DNA of 64,000 bases from Agrococcus jejuensis (GTDB lineage Bacteria; Actinomycetota; Actinomycetes; Actinomycetales; Microbacteriaceae), in the NCBI RefSeq assembly GCF_007679035.1, contig NZ_VEFR01000001.1:947830-1011829 (forward strand). The letters are read 5' to 3'. Positions within the stretch are counted from its first letter, which is position 1, and each line of letters starts with the position of its first letter. The notes below the pieces were generated by a model. It was not told where the DNA came from, ran no database searches, and saw only the letters and a list, made by a program, of their open reading frames with translations. The position numbers were made by a program, and so were the translations under genes. Below are positions 33,990 to 43,342 of the stretch, in pieces.

Positions 33990-34589
33990 TCAGTCCCTCG
34001 CCTGCTGACTCCCCCAGATGGCTCCGCCCTGCGCGAGGTCGTCGATGCTCGCGGTGATCACGGGCGCAGCCTCCTCGTCGATCGTGAAGGCGATGGTGAC
34101 GTCGGCGCCGTGCTCGACGCCGCCGAGCGTCGCGTCGCACGCGTCCAGCTCGCGCCGCACCGCGCCCTCGAGCGCGTAGGGCACCGTCACGGCGAGATCG
34201 ACCGTGCGCCGCATCGGCACGAGCGTCGCCTGCTGCAGCGCCGTCGACACCGCCGTCGAGTACGCGCGCACCAGGCCGCCCGCGCCCAGCTTGATGCCGC
34301 CGTAGTACCGCACGACGGTGGCGAGGACGCCCTCGAGGTCGTTGTGCCGCAGCACGTCCATCATCGGCCGCGCGGCCGTGCCCGACGGCTCGCCATCGTC
34401 GACCGCCGCCGACTCGCCACCGGCGACGAGCGCCCAGCACACGTGCGCCGCATCCGGATGCTGCGCCCGCAGCTCGGCGACGATCCGCACGGCCTCGTCG
34501 CGCCCGGCGACGGGCTCGATGCGCCCGAGGAAGCGGCTGCGCTTGACGACGAGCTCGCTGTCGGCGGCGGCGAGGAGGCTGGATGGCAT
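33990..34589 (-). CDS. yigZ: YigZ/IMPACT-family protein
   Basis: 199-aa protein of the UPF0029/IMPACT family. The N-terminal domain has KRSRFLGRIEPVAGRDEAV, DDGEPSGTAARPMMDVL and VVRYYGGIKLGAGGLVRAYS, the family signature. The C-terminal domain has an EF-G-like fold. The eukaryotic homologue modulates translation control under amino-acid stress; in bacteria the role is not settled. Full length. Confidence 0.92.
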   Translation of the reverse strand: MPSSLLAAADSELVVKRSRFLGRIEPVAGRDEAVRIVAELRAQHPDAAHVCWALVAGGESAAVDDGEPSGTAARPMMDVLRHNDLEGVLATVVRYYGGIKLGAGGLVRAYSTAVSTALQQATLVPMRRTVDLAVTVPYALEGAVRRELDACDATLGGVEHGADVTIAFTIDEEAAPVITASIDDLAQGGAIWGSQQARD

Positions 34590-34772
34590 GGCGGGCTCGG
34601 ACGGGGACGGCTCCCCGCTGCGACGCTACCGGAGGGTCGCGACGTTCCTAGGTGGTCCACAGGCGCATCGGGTGGTCGACCGAGACTCGCCGGGGAGGCT
34701 GGAGGCTTGGCGTGCCGCCGCCCTGCAGACTCGGCGCACGACCACGGAGCGCGAACGCGAAGGAATGGATGC

Positions 34773-35055
34773 ATGCCGATGGACCTCGACCAGCTCGACG
34801 CCCTGCTCGACACCCGCACCGGCCCGCTGACGGTCGGCGCGGAGCCGCCCACCGAGACGATCTGCATCCCGGGCTACAACTGACGCCCGCGCTGGGGCGG
34901 CCGAGGCCGAGGACGCGTACGTCCAGTGGCGCGCGGGCGACCCCGCGCCCGTGCGCGCGTTCCTCGTCGGCCGCGCAGGCCTCGCCGAGCCGAGCGCGGA
35001 CGCCATCGTCCGCGTGCTCGAGGCGCAGCGCCCCGGCACCGGGAGCGCAGCATGA
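34773..35055 (+). pseudogene. small gene split by a frameshift
   Basis: Frame 1 runs ATG 34773 to TGA 34883 (36 aa, MPMDLDQLDALLDTRTGPLT ... ETICIPGYN) after an AAGGA Shine-Dalgarno. The +1 frame then continues with clear coding periodicity (AEAEDAYVQWRAGDPAPVRA, then AFLVGRAGLAEP and IVRVLEAQ) to TGA 35055, but that frame has no usable start between its previous stop (34830) and ~34950. The second frame ends in an ATGA overlap with the next gene. One base lost, or a +1 shift at AAC-TGA-C, gives a single ~93-aa acidic protein. It may be a pseudogene, a sequence error, or programmed frameshifting. Confidence 0.6.
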
Positions 35056-35192
35056 GCCGCGACGACGATGGCCGCACGCCCAGCGCTGCCCGCGCCGCAG
35101 CCGACGACGCGTCGCTGCCGGATCCCGAGACCATCGATCCCGAGACCGGGACCGACGACGACGACGCTCCGGTCGAGAACCCCTCCGGCTAG
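35052..35192 (+). CDS. small acidic protein of unknown function
   Basis: 46-aa acidic protein (MSRDDDGRTPSAARAAADDA, PDPETIDPETGTDDDDAP). The ATG lies inside the TGA of the preceding frame (ATGA), which argues that the upstream frame is or was translated. The DPET repeats resemble the FVTDPETEEPVTD stretch of the small protein at 38905. No family recognised. Confidence 0.55.
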   Translation: MSRDDDGRTPSAARAAADDASLPDPETIDPETGTDDDDAPVENPSG

Positions 35193-35205
35193 CCGATTCG
35201 ACTGA

Positions 35206-35228
35206 CGCCCTCCGCACCGATGAGGGCG
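35206..35228. terminator. short hairpin between convergent genes
   Basis: CGCCCTC and GAGGGCG with a 9-nt loop, between the small acidic gene and the convergent UvrA-like gene. Weak. Confidence 0.35.
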
Positions 35229-35242
35229 GGTGGCGGAGCCTC

Positions 35243-37786
35243 TCAGCCGGACGCGCGACCCCGGCGGAGGGCAGCGGCGAGATACGGCGCCGTCGCGCTC
35301 GTCGTCGACGTCGCGACGTGCTCGGGCACGCCCTCGGCGACGACGGTGCCGCCCGCCTCGCCGGCGCCCGGCCCGAGGTCGATCACCCAGTCCGCCTGGG
35401 CCACGACGCGCATGTCGTGCTCGACGAGGATCACGGTGTTGCCGCCGTCCACGAGCCGCTGCAGGTGCTCGAGCAGGCGATCGGCGTCGGCCGGATGCAG
35501 GCCCGACGTCGGCTCGTCGAGCAGGTAGAGCGTGTCGCCGCTGGGAGCGCGACGCAGCTCGGCTGCGAGCTTCACACGCTGCGCCTCGCCGCCCGACAGC
35601 TCGGTCGCCGGCTGCCCGAGGGCGACGTAGCCGAGGCCGACGTCGAGCAGCGCATCGAGGTGCCGTACCACCTCGGGATCGTCGAACGCCGCGCGCGCGT
35701 CGACGACGCTCAGCGCGAGCACGTCGGCGATCGACCGTCCGTCGAGCTGGACCTCGAGGGTCTCGGGGTCGTAGCGGGTGCCACCGCACGCCGAGCACGG
35801 CGCGTGCACCGTCGGCAGGAACAGCAGCTCGACCTCCATCGTGCCCTCGCCCTTGCAGGTCGAGCAGCGACCCTCGGGCCGATTGAACGAGAAGCGTCCG
35901 GCGCCGTAGCGCCGCCTGCGAGCCTCCGGCGTCGCGGCGAACAGCGTGCGGACGCGGTCGAACAGCCCCGTGTAGGTCGCGACGTTGGATCGCGGCGTGC
36001 GACCGATGGGGCGCTGGCTCACCTGCACGACGCGCCGCAGCCGCCCCTCCGGACCCGTCGCACGCCCCGTCGTCGACGACGGTGGCGGCCCGAGGATGAG
36101 GTCGCCACCCTCCTCCGCATCGGCCTCGTCCTCGTCGTCGGCACCGAGCAGGTCGGGGATCGCCTGCGTCACGAGCGACGACTTGCCGGAGCCGGAGACG
36201 CCGGTGACGGCGGTGAGCGCGCCGAGCGGGATGTCGACCGACAGGCCGCGCACGGTGTGCCGGTGCACGTCGACGAGCTCGAGATGCTCGGTCGCGGTCC
36301 GCCGGGTCCGGGGCGATGGCGCCTCGGCGTCGCCGACGAGGTAGCGACGCGTGACCGACTCCTCGACGTCGTGCAGCCCGTCGAGCGGCCCCGAGTACAC
36401 GACCCTGCCACCGGCCGAGCCGGCACCGGGGCCGATGTCGACGATCCAGTCGGCCGCGCGGATCACGTCGAGCGAGTGCTCGACGGTGAAGACCGAGTTG
36501 CCGGCGTCGCGCAGGCCGGCGAGGATGCCGAGCAGCGCCTCGGTGTCGGCGGGGTGGAGGCCGGCCGAGGGCTCGTCGAGCACGTAGACGACGCCGAAGA
36601 GGCGCGAGAGCACCTGGGTCGCGAGCCGCATGCGCTGCAGCTCGCCCGACGAGAGCGTGGGCGTCGCCCGGTCGAGCGACAGGTAGCCGAGGCCGAGGTC
36701 GACGATCGGCGCGATGCGCGCGAGCGCCTCCCCCGCCAGCCGCTGCGCCGCGAGCCGGCGCTCGGGCGCCATCGGGCCGCGCTCGTCCGACGGCGTCCAG
36801 TCGGGGTCGAGCGCTCGCTCCACGAGCCCGGCGACGTCGTCGAGGGGCATCGCGGCGATCTGCGTGATGTCGTGGCCCTCGAACGAGACCGCGAGCGCCT
36901 CCTGTCGCAGACGCCGCCCGCCGCACTCGGGGCAGACCACGCTCACCATGAAGCCCGCCGCCTTCTCGCGCATCCGCGCGCTCTTCGACCCCGCGAAGGT
37001 GTCGAGCACGTAGCGGCGCACGCCGACGAACGAGCTCATGTACGACGGCTCGTCGCCTGCCTCGACCGCAGCCCACACCTGCCGCGGCGTGAGGCCGCGG
37101 TAGACGGGCACCTGCGGCGTCTCCTGCGTGTGGAGCGCCCACTCGCGCCGCTCGGCCGGGATGTCGCGCCACGGCACGTCGGGGTCGTAGCCAAGCGAGA
37201 CGAGGCTGTCGCGCAGCTGCTGCCCGTGCCAGGCCGTCGGCCAGGCGGCGAGCGCCCCCTCGGCGATCGTGAGGGCGTCGTCGGGCACCATGCGCGACTC
37301 GGGCACGTCGTAGACCCGGCCGATGCCGTGGCAGGTGGGGCATGCGCCCTGCACCGTGTTCGCCGAGAAGTCCTCGGCGAGCAGCATCGGCGCGCCCTCG
37401 GGATAGGTGCCGACGCGCGACAGCAGCATGCGCACGACGTTGCCGATCGTCGTCGCGCTGCCGACCGTGGACCTCGCGCTGCCCGCCGACCGCTGCTGCG
37501 GCAGCGCGACGGCCGGGGGCAGCCCCTCGATGCCGTCGACGTCGGGCACGCTCGCCTGGCTCATGAGGCGCCTGGCGTAGGGCGCGACCGACTCGAAGTA
37601 GCGGCGCTGCGACTCCGCGTAGATCGTGCCGAAGGCGAGCGAGCTCTTGCCGGACCCGGAGACGCCCGTGAACACGACCACCGCGTCGCGCGGGATGTCG
37701 ACGGCGACGTCGACGAGGTTGTGCGTCCTGGCGCCGCGCACCGCGACGTGGTCGGGGACGGTCCTGCGTCGCGCCTGCTGCTCCAC
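35243..37786 (-). CDS. UvrA-like excinuclease ATPase (UvrA2/DrrC type)
   Basis: 847-aa protein with two ABC ATPase modules as in UvrA. Walker A motifs are TGVSGSGKSSLAFGTIYAES and TGVSGSGKSSLVTQAI; signatures are LSSGELQRMRLATQ and LSGGEAQRVKLAAEL; Walker B are VYVLDEPSAGLHPAD and LYLLDEPTSGLHPAD. Zinc-binding CxxC pairs remain (CPTCHGIG, CPECGG, CSTCKGEG ... CSACGG). It is ~100 residues shorter than repair UvrA, mainly in the UvrB-binding part, which fits the UvrA2 group tied to DNA-damage or intercalating-drug resistance. GTG 37786 with GAGGGA Shine-Dalgarno. Confidence 0.9.
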   Translation of the reverse strand: MEQQARRRTVPDHVAVRGARTHNLVDVAVDIPRDAVVVFTGVSGSGKSSLAFGTIYAESQRRYFESVAPYARRLMSQASVPDVDGIEGLPPAVALPQQRSAGSARSTVGSATTIGNVVRMLLSRVGTYPEGAPMLLAEDFSANTVQGACPTCHGIGRVYDVPESRMVPDDALTIAEGALAAWPTAWHGQQLRDSLVSLGYDPDVPWRDIPAERREWALHTQETPQVPVYRGLTPRQVWAAVEAGDEPSYMSSFVGVRRYVLDTFAGSKSARMREKAAGFMVSVVCPECGGRRLRQEALAVSFEGHDITQIAAMPLDDVAGLVERALDPDWTPSDERGPMAPERRLAAQRLAGEALARIAPIVDLGLGYLSLDRATPTLSSGELQRMRLATQVLSRLFGVVYVLDEPSAGLHPADTEALLGILAGLRDAGNSVFTVEHSLDVIRAADWIVDIGPGAGSAGGRVVYSGPLDGLHDVEESVTRRYLVGDAEAPSPRTRRTATEHLELVDVHRHTVRGLSVDIPLGALTAVTGVSGSGKSSLVTQAIPDLLGADDEDEADAEEGGDLILGPPPSSTTGRATGPEGRLRRVVQVSQRPIGRTPRSNVATYTGLFDRVRTLFAATPEARRRRYGAGRFSFNRPEGRCSTCKGEGTMEVELLFLPTVHAPCSACGGTRYDPETLEVQLDGRSIADVLALSVVDARAAFDDPEVVRHLDALLDVGLGYVALGQPATELSGGEAQRVKLAAELRRAPSGDTLYLLDEPTSGLHPADADRLLEHLQRLVDGGNTVILVEHDMRVVAQADWVIDLGPGAGEAGGTVVAEGVPEHVATSTTSATAPYLAAALRRGRASG

Positions 37787-37918
37787 GGTGTCCCTCGCCC
37801 CTCGTCGCGGCGGTCGGCTCGTGGCCGGCACGCCACCTCCAGCCTGACAGCCGCCGCCGCCCACCGGTTCCGCGGCGAGCGACGGCGTAGGCTGCGCACG
37901 CTCGCGCGGCGCCGATGG

Positions 37919-38749
37919 CTAGCTCGGCTCGAGCAGCGCCAGGCGCGTGCGCGCGAGCAGGAAGGCGCCGAAGGTCGCGAGCCCGACGGCGATGAGCACG
38001 AGCAGCACGACGCCCAGCGGCACGTCGAGCAGCGAGCGCAGCGCGCCGTCGAGCCCGGTGGCGCGATGCGTGTCGCCGGTCACGACCGCCGTCACCACGA
38101 CGACGCCGACGATGCCGAGCGCGACGCCCTTCGCGACGTAGCCGATCGTGCCGAGCACGAGCACGAGCCGTCGCCAGGCGCCCGTGGGCACGCGGATGAG
38201 CTTCGTGAAGGTGCCGCGGATGCCGATGCTCGCGAAGCCGATGCCGAAGCCGAGCACGGTGAGCCCGATCGCGAGCAGGATGAGGACGCCCGTCTGCGTG
38301 CGCAGCAGCGCGTCGGCGATGCGCGCGACGTCGTCGCCGCTCGGGCCGGTGGCACCGAGCGCGACGAGCAGCGCGCTGCCGCCGAGCGCGAGGTACACGA
38401 CGCCCTTGGCGGCCTCGACGACGCGCCTCCCCCACCGCACGAGTCGGCGCGGCGCATCGATGAGCACGAGCGCCTGCGTCAGCTGCCATGCGGCGAGGGT
38501 CAGCAGCCCGACGACCGCCGCCCACAGCAGCACGCGGCCGAGCGTCGTGCTCGCGAGCTGGTGCAGCACCCCCGACTGCGAGACGGAGGTGCCGTCGGCG
38601 TCGCCGAACGCGAGGCGCAGGGCGATGCCGGCGAGCAGCAGGTGGATGAGGCCGTTGAGGGCGAAGCCCGAGCGTGCGACGCGACGGAATCGGCGGATGC
38701 TGCGCGCACCCCTCGCCGAGGACGTGTCGCTCGTGCGTGCCGCGGTCAT
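37919..38749 (-). CDS. DUF1206 membrane protein
   Basis: 276-aa protein with six hydrophobic helices in three similar pairs, the DUF1206 layout: RSGFALNGLIHLLLAGIALR, AAKGVVYLALGGSALLVALG and IGYVAKGVALGIVGVVVVTA each carry the G--H/Y---G pattern. Function unknown; common in actinobacteria. ATG 38749 has a GGAAGGG stretch upstream; the longer in-frame start would give a basic non-helical extension. Confidence 0.88.
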   Translation of the reverse strand: MTAARTSDTSSARGARSIRRFRRVARSGFALNGLIHLLLAGIALRLAFGDADGTSVSQSGVLHQLASTTLGRVLLWAAVVGLLTLAAWQLTQALVLIDAPRRLVRWGRRVVEAAKGVVYLALGGSALLVALGATGPSGDDVARIADALLRTQTGVLILLAIGLTVLGFGIGFASIGIRGTFTKLIRVPTGAWRRLVLVLGTIGYVAKGVALGIVGVVVVTAVVTGDTHRATGLDGALRSLLDVPLGVVLLVLIAVGLATFGAFLLARTRLALLEPS

Positions 38750-38904
38750 CCCCACCCTTCCCCGTCGGCGGCTGCGGCGCGGGATCGAGCGATCGCGCGA
38801 CGGCCGAAGGCCGAGACTACGCGGCGCGTGGCCCATCCCGCGCAGCTGCCGTGCTGCGACGCAACGGGTCGCGGAGACGACGCGGGCCGAGGATCGTGGA
38901 GGGC

Positions 38905-39066
38905 ATGAGCGACACCATCAGCGGCAGCATCGGCGATCCCACCGGCGCCGACCCCGACTTCGTCACCGATCCCGAGACGGAGGAGCCGGTGACCGACGGG
39001 TCCGCGCCGGCCGAGCGCGACGGCGACGACGGCGTCGAGCCTGAGGAGTACGCCTCGCCGACGTAG
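38905..39066 (+). CDS. small acidic protein of unknown function
   Basis: 53-aa protein (MSDTISGSIGDPTGADPDFV, TDPETEEPVTDGSAPAERDG) with many Asp and Glu residues and no predicted fold. A GGAGGG Shine-Dalgarno precedes the ATG. It resembles the small proteins at 35052 and 30911 in size and charge. Confidence 0.6.
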   Translation: MSDTISGSIGDPTGADPDFVTDPETEEPVTDGSAPAERDGDDGVEPEEYASPT

Positions 39067-39117
39067 CGGATCGCCCGCCAGTCGGGCGCCGGTCGCCGCA
39101 TCCAGGAGGATGGGCAG

Positions 39118-39219
39118 GTGACCGACGCGGAGGAGACGATGGTGCGACGATCGATGGCCCTGGCCGCCAGGGCGTGCCGAGCGCGCTGCCTCGACCGCGC
39201 AGGGGCGCCCTCGTGCTGA
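39118..39219 (+). CDS. possible leader peptide upstream of the AI-2E-type permease
   Basis: 33-codon frame starting GTG 39118 (or ATG 39139 after GGAGGAG), ending TGA 39219 seven bases into the permease reading frame if that starts at GTG 39213. The overlap would couple translation of the two. Sequence is basic and cysteine-containing (ARACRARCLDRAGAPSC). It may be accidental. Confidence 0.3.
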   Translation: MTDAEETMVRRSMALAARACRARCLDRAGAPSC

Positions 39220-40352
39220 GGCTGCTGCGTCGCGCAGCCGCCACTCGCGACTCGACGGCCGCCGCGCCCGACGCGTCGCCGCGCGAGGCCGCTGCGGCGC
39301 TCGACGCACCGCGACGACGGAACCCCGTCATGATCGGCTTCCTCGCCACGATCGGCGGCCTCCTCGCGATCCTGCTCGGCATCGCCGCCCAGTCGCTGTC
39401 GTCGGTGCTCGTCGTCGTCGCGCTCGGCCTGTTCCTGGCGCTCGGGCTCGACCCGGTCGTGCAGCGACTGTGCGGGCTCGGGATGCGCAGAGGATGGGCG
39501 ACGCTCATCACGGCAGCGGCCTTCGCAGGCGTCGTGGCGGGCATCGTCGCGCTCGTCGTGCCGACCGTCGTCGACCAGGTCGGCCGATTCGTGCGCGCAC
39601 TGCCTGCGGAGTTCGAGGACTTCCGCGACTCCGCCGTCTACGACTGGGCGACGGAGACGTTCGGCACGAGCATCTCCGACATCACGGCCCAGGCGCAGGA
39701 CTTCCTCGGCGACCCGCAGCGCCTCGCGGAGATCGGCGGCGGCATCCTCGACGTCGGCGCGACGATCGTGTCCGGGGTGTCGAACACGCTCATCGCGGTG
39801 GTGCTCACCCTGTACTTCCTCGCGACGCTGCCGACCGTGAAGCGCGCGTTCGTCGGCATGATGCCCGCCCGCGACCGACCGCGCGTCGCCGAGCTCACGG
39901 AGGACGTCGCGGGCTCCGTGGGCGGCTTCCTGAGCGGCATGGTGGTGCTCGCCGCGGCGAACGCCGTCGCCTCGTTCCTGCTGCTGCTCGCGCTGGGCTC
40001 GCCGTTCGCGGCGCTGCTCGCGGCGCTCGCGTTCTTCGTGACCCTCATCCCCCTCGTCGGCACCGTGCTCTTCTGGGTCGTCGGGTCGCTCGCCGCGCTG
40101 ACCATCAGCCCGTTCGCCGGCATCGCGTTCGCGGTCGTCTACCTCGTGTACATGCAGGTCGAGGCGTACCTGCTCACGCCGCGGGTGATGAACAAGACGG
40201 TCGCTGTGCCCGGGGTGCTCGTCATCATCGGCGCCCTCGTGGGCGGCACGCTGCTCGGCCTGCTGGGCGCGCTCGTCGCGGTGCCCGTCACGGCTGCGCT
40301 GCTGATCATCTACCGCAAGGTGCTGAAGCCCATCCAGGACGCGAAGGTCTGA
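39213..40352 (+). CDS. AI-2E-family transporter
   Basis: 379-aa permease of the TqsA/YdiK/UPF0118 family with about eight helices. Conserved parts are LDPVVQRLCGLGMRRGWATL, a long outer/amphipathic segment (VDQVGRFVRALPAEFEDFRD), ALAFFVTLIPLVGTVLFW and LVYMQVEAYLLTPRVMNKTV. Family members export small molecules such as autoinducer-2 or act as cation/proton antiporters. Start uncertain: GTG 39213 has AGGGG 7 nt upstream; GTG 39174 adds 13 residues. Confidence 0.88.
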   Translation: MLRLLRRAAATRDSTAAAPDASPREAAAALDAPRRRNPVMIGFLATIGGLLAILLGIAAQSLSSVLVVVALGLFLALGLDPVVQRLCGLGMRRGWATLITAAAFAGVVAGIVALVVPTVVDQVGRFVRALPAEFEDFRDSAVYDWATETFGTSISDITAQAQDFLGDPQRLAEIGGGILDVGATIVSGVSNTLIAVVLTLYFLATLPTVKRAFVGMMPARDRPRVAELTEDVAGSVGGFLSGMVVLAAANAVASFLLLLALGSPFAALLAALAFFVTLIPLVGTVLFWVVGSLAALTISPFAGIAFAVVYLVYMQVEAYLLTPRVMNKTVAVPGVLVIIGALVGGTLLGLLGALVAVPVTAALLIIYRKVLKPIQDAKV

Positions 40353-40408
40353 GGCCGGGCGCGCGCCGGGTCCGGATCGACGGATCCATCGGGGCCGTCG
40401 GGGTCGGG

Positions 40409-41380
40409 TCATCGCGGAGGCGCGACCTCCAGGACGACCTTCCCGTAGTGACCGCCGTCGCGCAGGATCGCGTGACCCCGTGCCGCGTCGGCGAGCGGCA
40501 TGCGGGCGTGGATGGGCACGGCGATGCGGCCGGACTCGAGCAGCGGCCATGCGAGCCGCTGCACGGCCTCGAGGATGCGGCCCTTGTCGGCGACCGACCG
40601 CGAGCGCACCGTCGTGCCGATGATGCGCGCCCGCTTCGCCATGAGGGCGCCGAGGTCGAGGGAGCCCGAGGAGCCGCGCATCGTGCCGATCACCACGACG
40701 CGACCGAACTCGCGCAGCATGCGCACGTTGTCGTCGAGCGCGTCGCCGCCGAGCACGTCGAGCACGATGTCGGCGCCGCCCTCGTCGCCGACGGCCCGCA
40801 CGAGGTCGACGGCGTGGCGATCCCACGCGGCGGCCGCGCCGAGGCCGCGCAGGCGCTCGGCACCCTCCGCGGAGCCCGCGACCGCGAGCACCCGGGCACC
40901 GGCAGCGGCCGCGAACTGCGTCGCGAAGGTGCCCACGCCGCCGGTCGCGCCGTGGATCAGCACCGTCTGCGCCTCCTCGGCGTCGTCGTCTGCCGTTCCG
41001 ATGCGCATGCCGCCCTCGAGCACGAGGTTCGAGACGACCGTGGCCGCGACCTCGATGACGCCTGCCGCGTCGACGAGGTCGACGCCGTGGGGCACGGGCA
41101 GCAGCTGGGCCGTCGGCACGGCCACGACGTCGGCGTAGCCGCCGCCTGCGAGCAGCGCGACGACGGGCTCGCCGGTGTCGCGGCGGTAGCCGGACACCTC
41201 GAGGCCCGGCACCTCGGAGGCGCCTGCGGGCGGCGGGTAGTGGCCGGCGACCTGCGCGAGGTCGGCACGGTTGACGCCGGCCGCGACGACGTCGACCAGC
41301 ACCTCGCCGGCCGCGGCCGTCGGCTCGTCGACCTCGACGAGCGTCATGCGGTGATCGTCGGTCACGGTGATGGCGCGCAT
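40409..41380 (-). CDS. NADPH:quinone oxidoreductase, zinc-free MDR family (PIG3-like)
   Basis: 323-aa medium-chain reductase. GROES-like part with GVNRADLAQVAGHYPPPAGA, then Rossmann fold with LIHGATGGVGTFATQFAAAA. The zinc ligands of alcohol dehydrogenases are absent, as in quinone oxidoreductases. Likely reduces quinones or enals with NADPH. TAGGTT box 6 nt before the ATG. Monocistronic. Confidence 0.92.
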   Translation of the reverse strand: MRAITVTDDHRMTLVEVDEPTAAAGEVLVDVVAAGVNRADLAQVAGHYPPPAGASEVPGLEVSGYRRDTGEPVVALLAGGGYADVVAVPTAQLLPVPHGVDLVDAAGVIEVAATVVSNLVLEGGMRIGTADDDAEEAQTVLIHGATGGVGTFATQFAAAAGARVLAVAGSAEGAERLRGLGAAAAWDRHAVDLVRAVGDEGGADIVLDVLGGDALDDNVRMLREFGRVVVIGTMRGSSGSLDLGALMAKRARIIGTTVRSRSVADKGRILEAVQRLAWPLLESGRIAVPIHARMPLADAARGHAILRDGGHYGKVVLEVAPPR

Positions 41381-41386
41381 GCACCG

Positions 41387-41392
41387 AACCTA
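41387..41392 (-). promoter_or_regulatory. -10 box, likely leaderless start
   Basis: TAGGTT on the minus strand ends 6 nt before the ATG of the quinone oxidoreductase gene. Confidence 0.55.
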
Positions 41393-41486
41393 GCCGCCAG
41401 TCTCGCGGCGCCGAGGCTGCGACGACCGCGCTGGACCTCGACGCGGCAAAGAGCATGCGCGCGGGGATGCCAGGATCGACACGACG

Positions 41487-42183
41487 ATGCCTGCGACTCC
41501 AGCACCTCCGGCGGCCCGCCCCGCGCCCGCCCGCATCCCGTTGCTGCGCGCGCTGCACGACGCGTTGCTCGCCCGCATGGGCCCGCAGGGGTGGTGGCCC
41601 GCCGAGACCCGGTTCGAGATGATGCTCGGCGCCGTGCTCGTGCAGCACACCCGATGGGAGAACGCCGCGCTCAGCCTCGGTCGACTGGGTGAGAAGGGAC
41701 TGCTCGATGCCGCCGCCCTCGCCGCGGCGTCGCCGGAGGACCTCGTGCCGATGCTGCGGCGCAGCGGCTTCATGATGGCGAAGGGCCGCGCGATCATCGC
41801 GCTCGCGCAGTGGACGGTGCGTGAGGGCGGCGAGCACGGCCTGCTCGAGCATCACGACGACGCGGCGTTGCGCGCCTCGCTGCTGCAGGTGACGGGGGTC
41901 GGCCCCGAGACCGCCGACGTCATCGCCCTGTACGCGTTCGAACGGCCCGCGTTCGTCGCGGATGCCTACGCGTGGCGGTTGCTCAGCGGGCTCGGGCTCG
42001 AGCTGCCGCGCCCCTACGAGGCGCTACGACGCCGGCTCGCCCCGCTCGTCGACGAGACCGACCTCACGGTCACCGAGCTGCAGGAGCTGCACGCGCTCAT
42101 CGACGAGTTCGGCAGGCTCGCCGCCCGAGACGCGTCGCTCGTCGAGTCGCTGCGCGGCGAGATCGTGGCGATGGGCGCCTCGG

Positions 42184-42194
<11 letters not shown>
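41487..42194 (+). CDS. HhH-GPD DNA glycosylase-like protein lacking the catalytic lysine
   Basis: 235-aa protein of the endonuclease III superfamily. MLGAVLVQHTRWENAALSL and LVPMLRRSGFMMAKGRAIIA match the helical core. The helix-hairpin-helix is LLQVTGVGPETADVIALYAF: the lysine that endonuclease III uses for strand cleavage is replaced by Glu, while the catalytic Asp (FVADAYAWRLL) is kept. No 4Fe-4S cysteines. Expected to be a monofunctional glycosylase, perhaps for alkylated bases (MagIII-like). Overlaps the convergent ychF by 11 bp. Confidence 0.85.
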
Positions 42195-43257
<1,063 letters not shown>

Positions 43258-43265
43258 GAGGAACG

Positions 43266-43271
43266 AGCCTA
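43266..43271 (-). promoter_or_regulatory. -10 box, likely leaderless start
   Basis: TAGGCT on the minus strand ends 8 nt before the GTG of ychF. Confidence 0.55.
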
Positions 43272-43342
43272 CCGGCGGTGCCGCGGCGGCCCGGCCAGTC
43301 GCGCCTCGACGCCGACCGCGGTCGGCGCGAGAGGATGGCGCG

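Noticed and set aside
40353..40408. Hairpin between the AI-2E-type permease and quinone oxidoreductase genes
   Set aside because: GGATC repeats there are direct rather than inverted and give no convincing stem.
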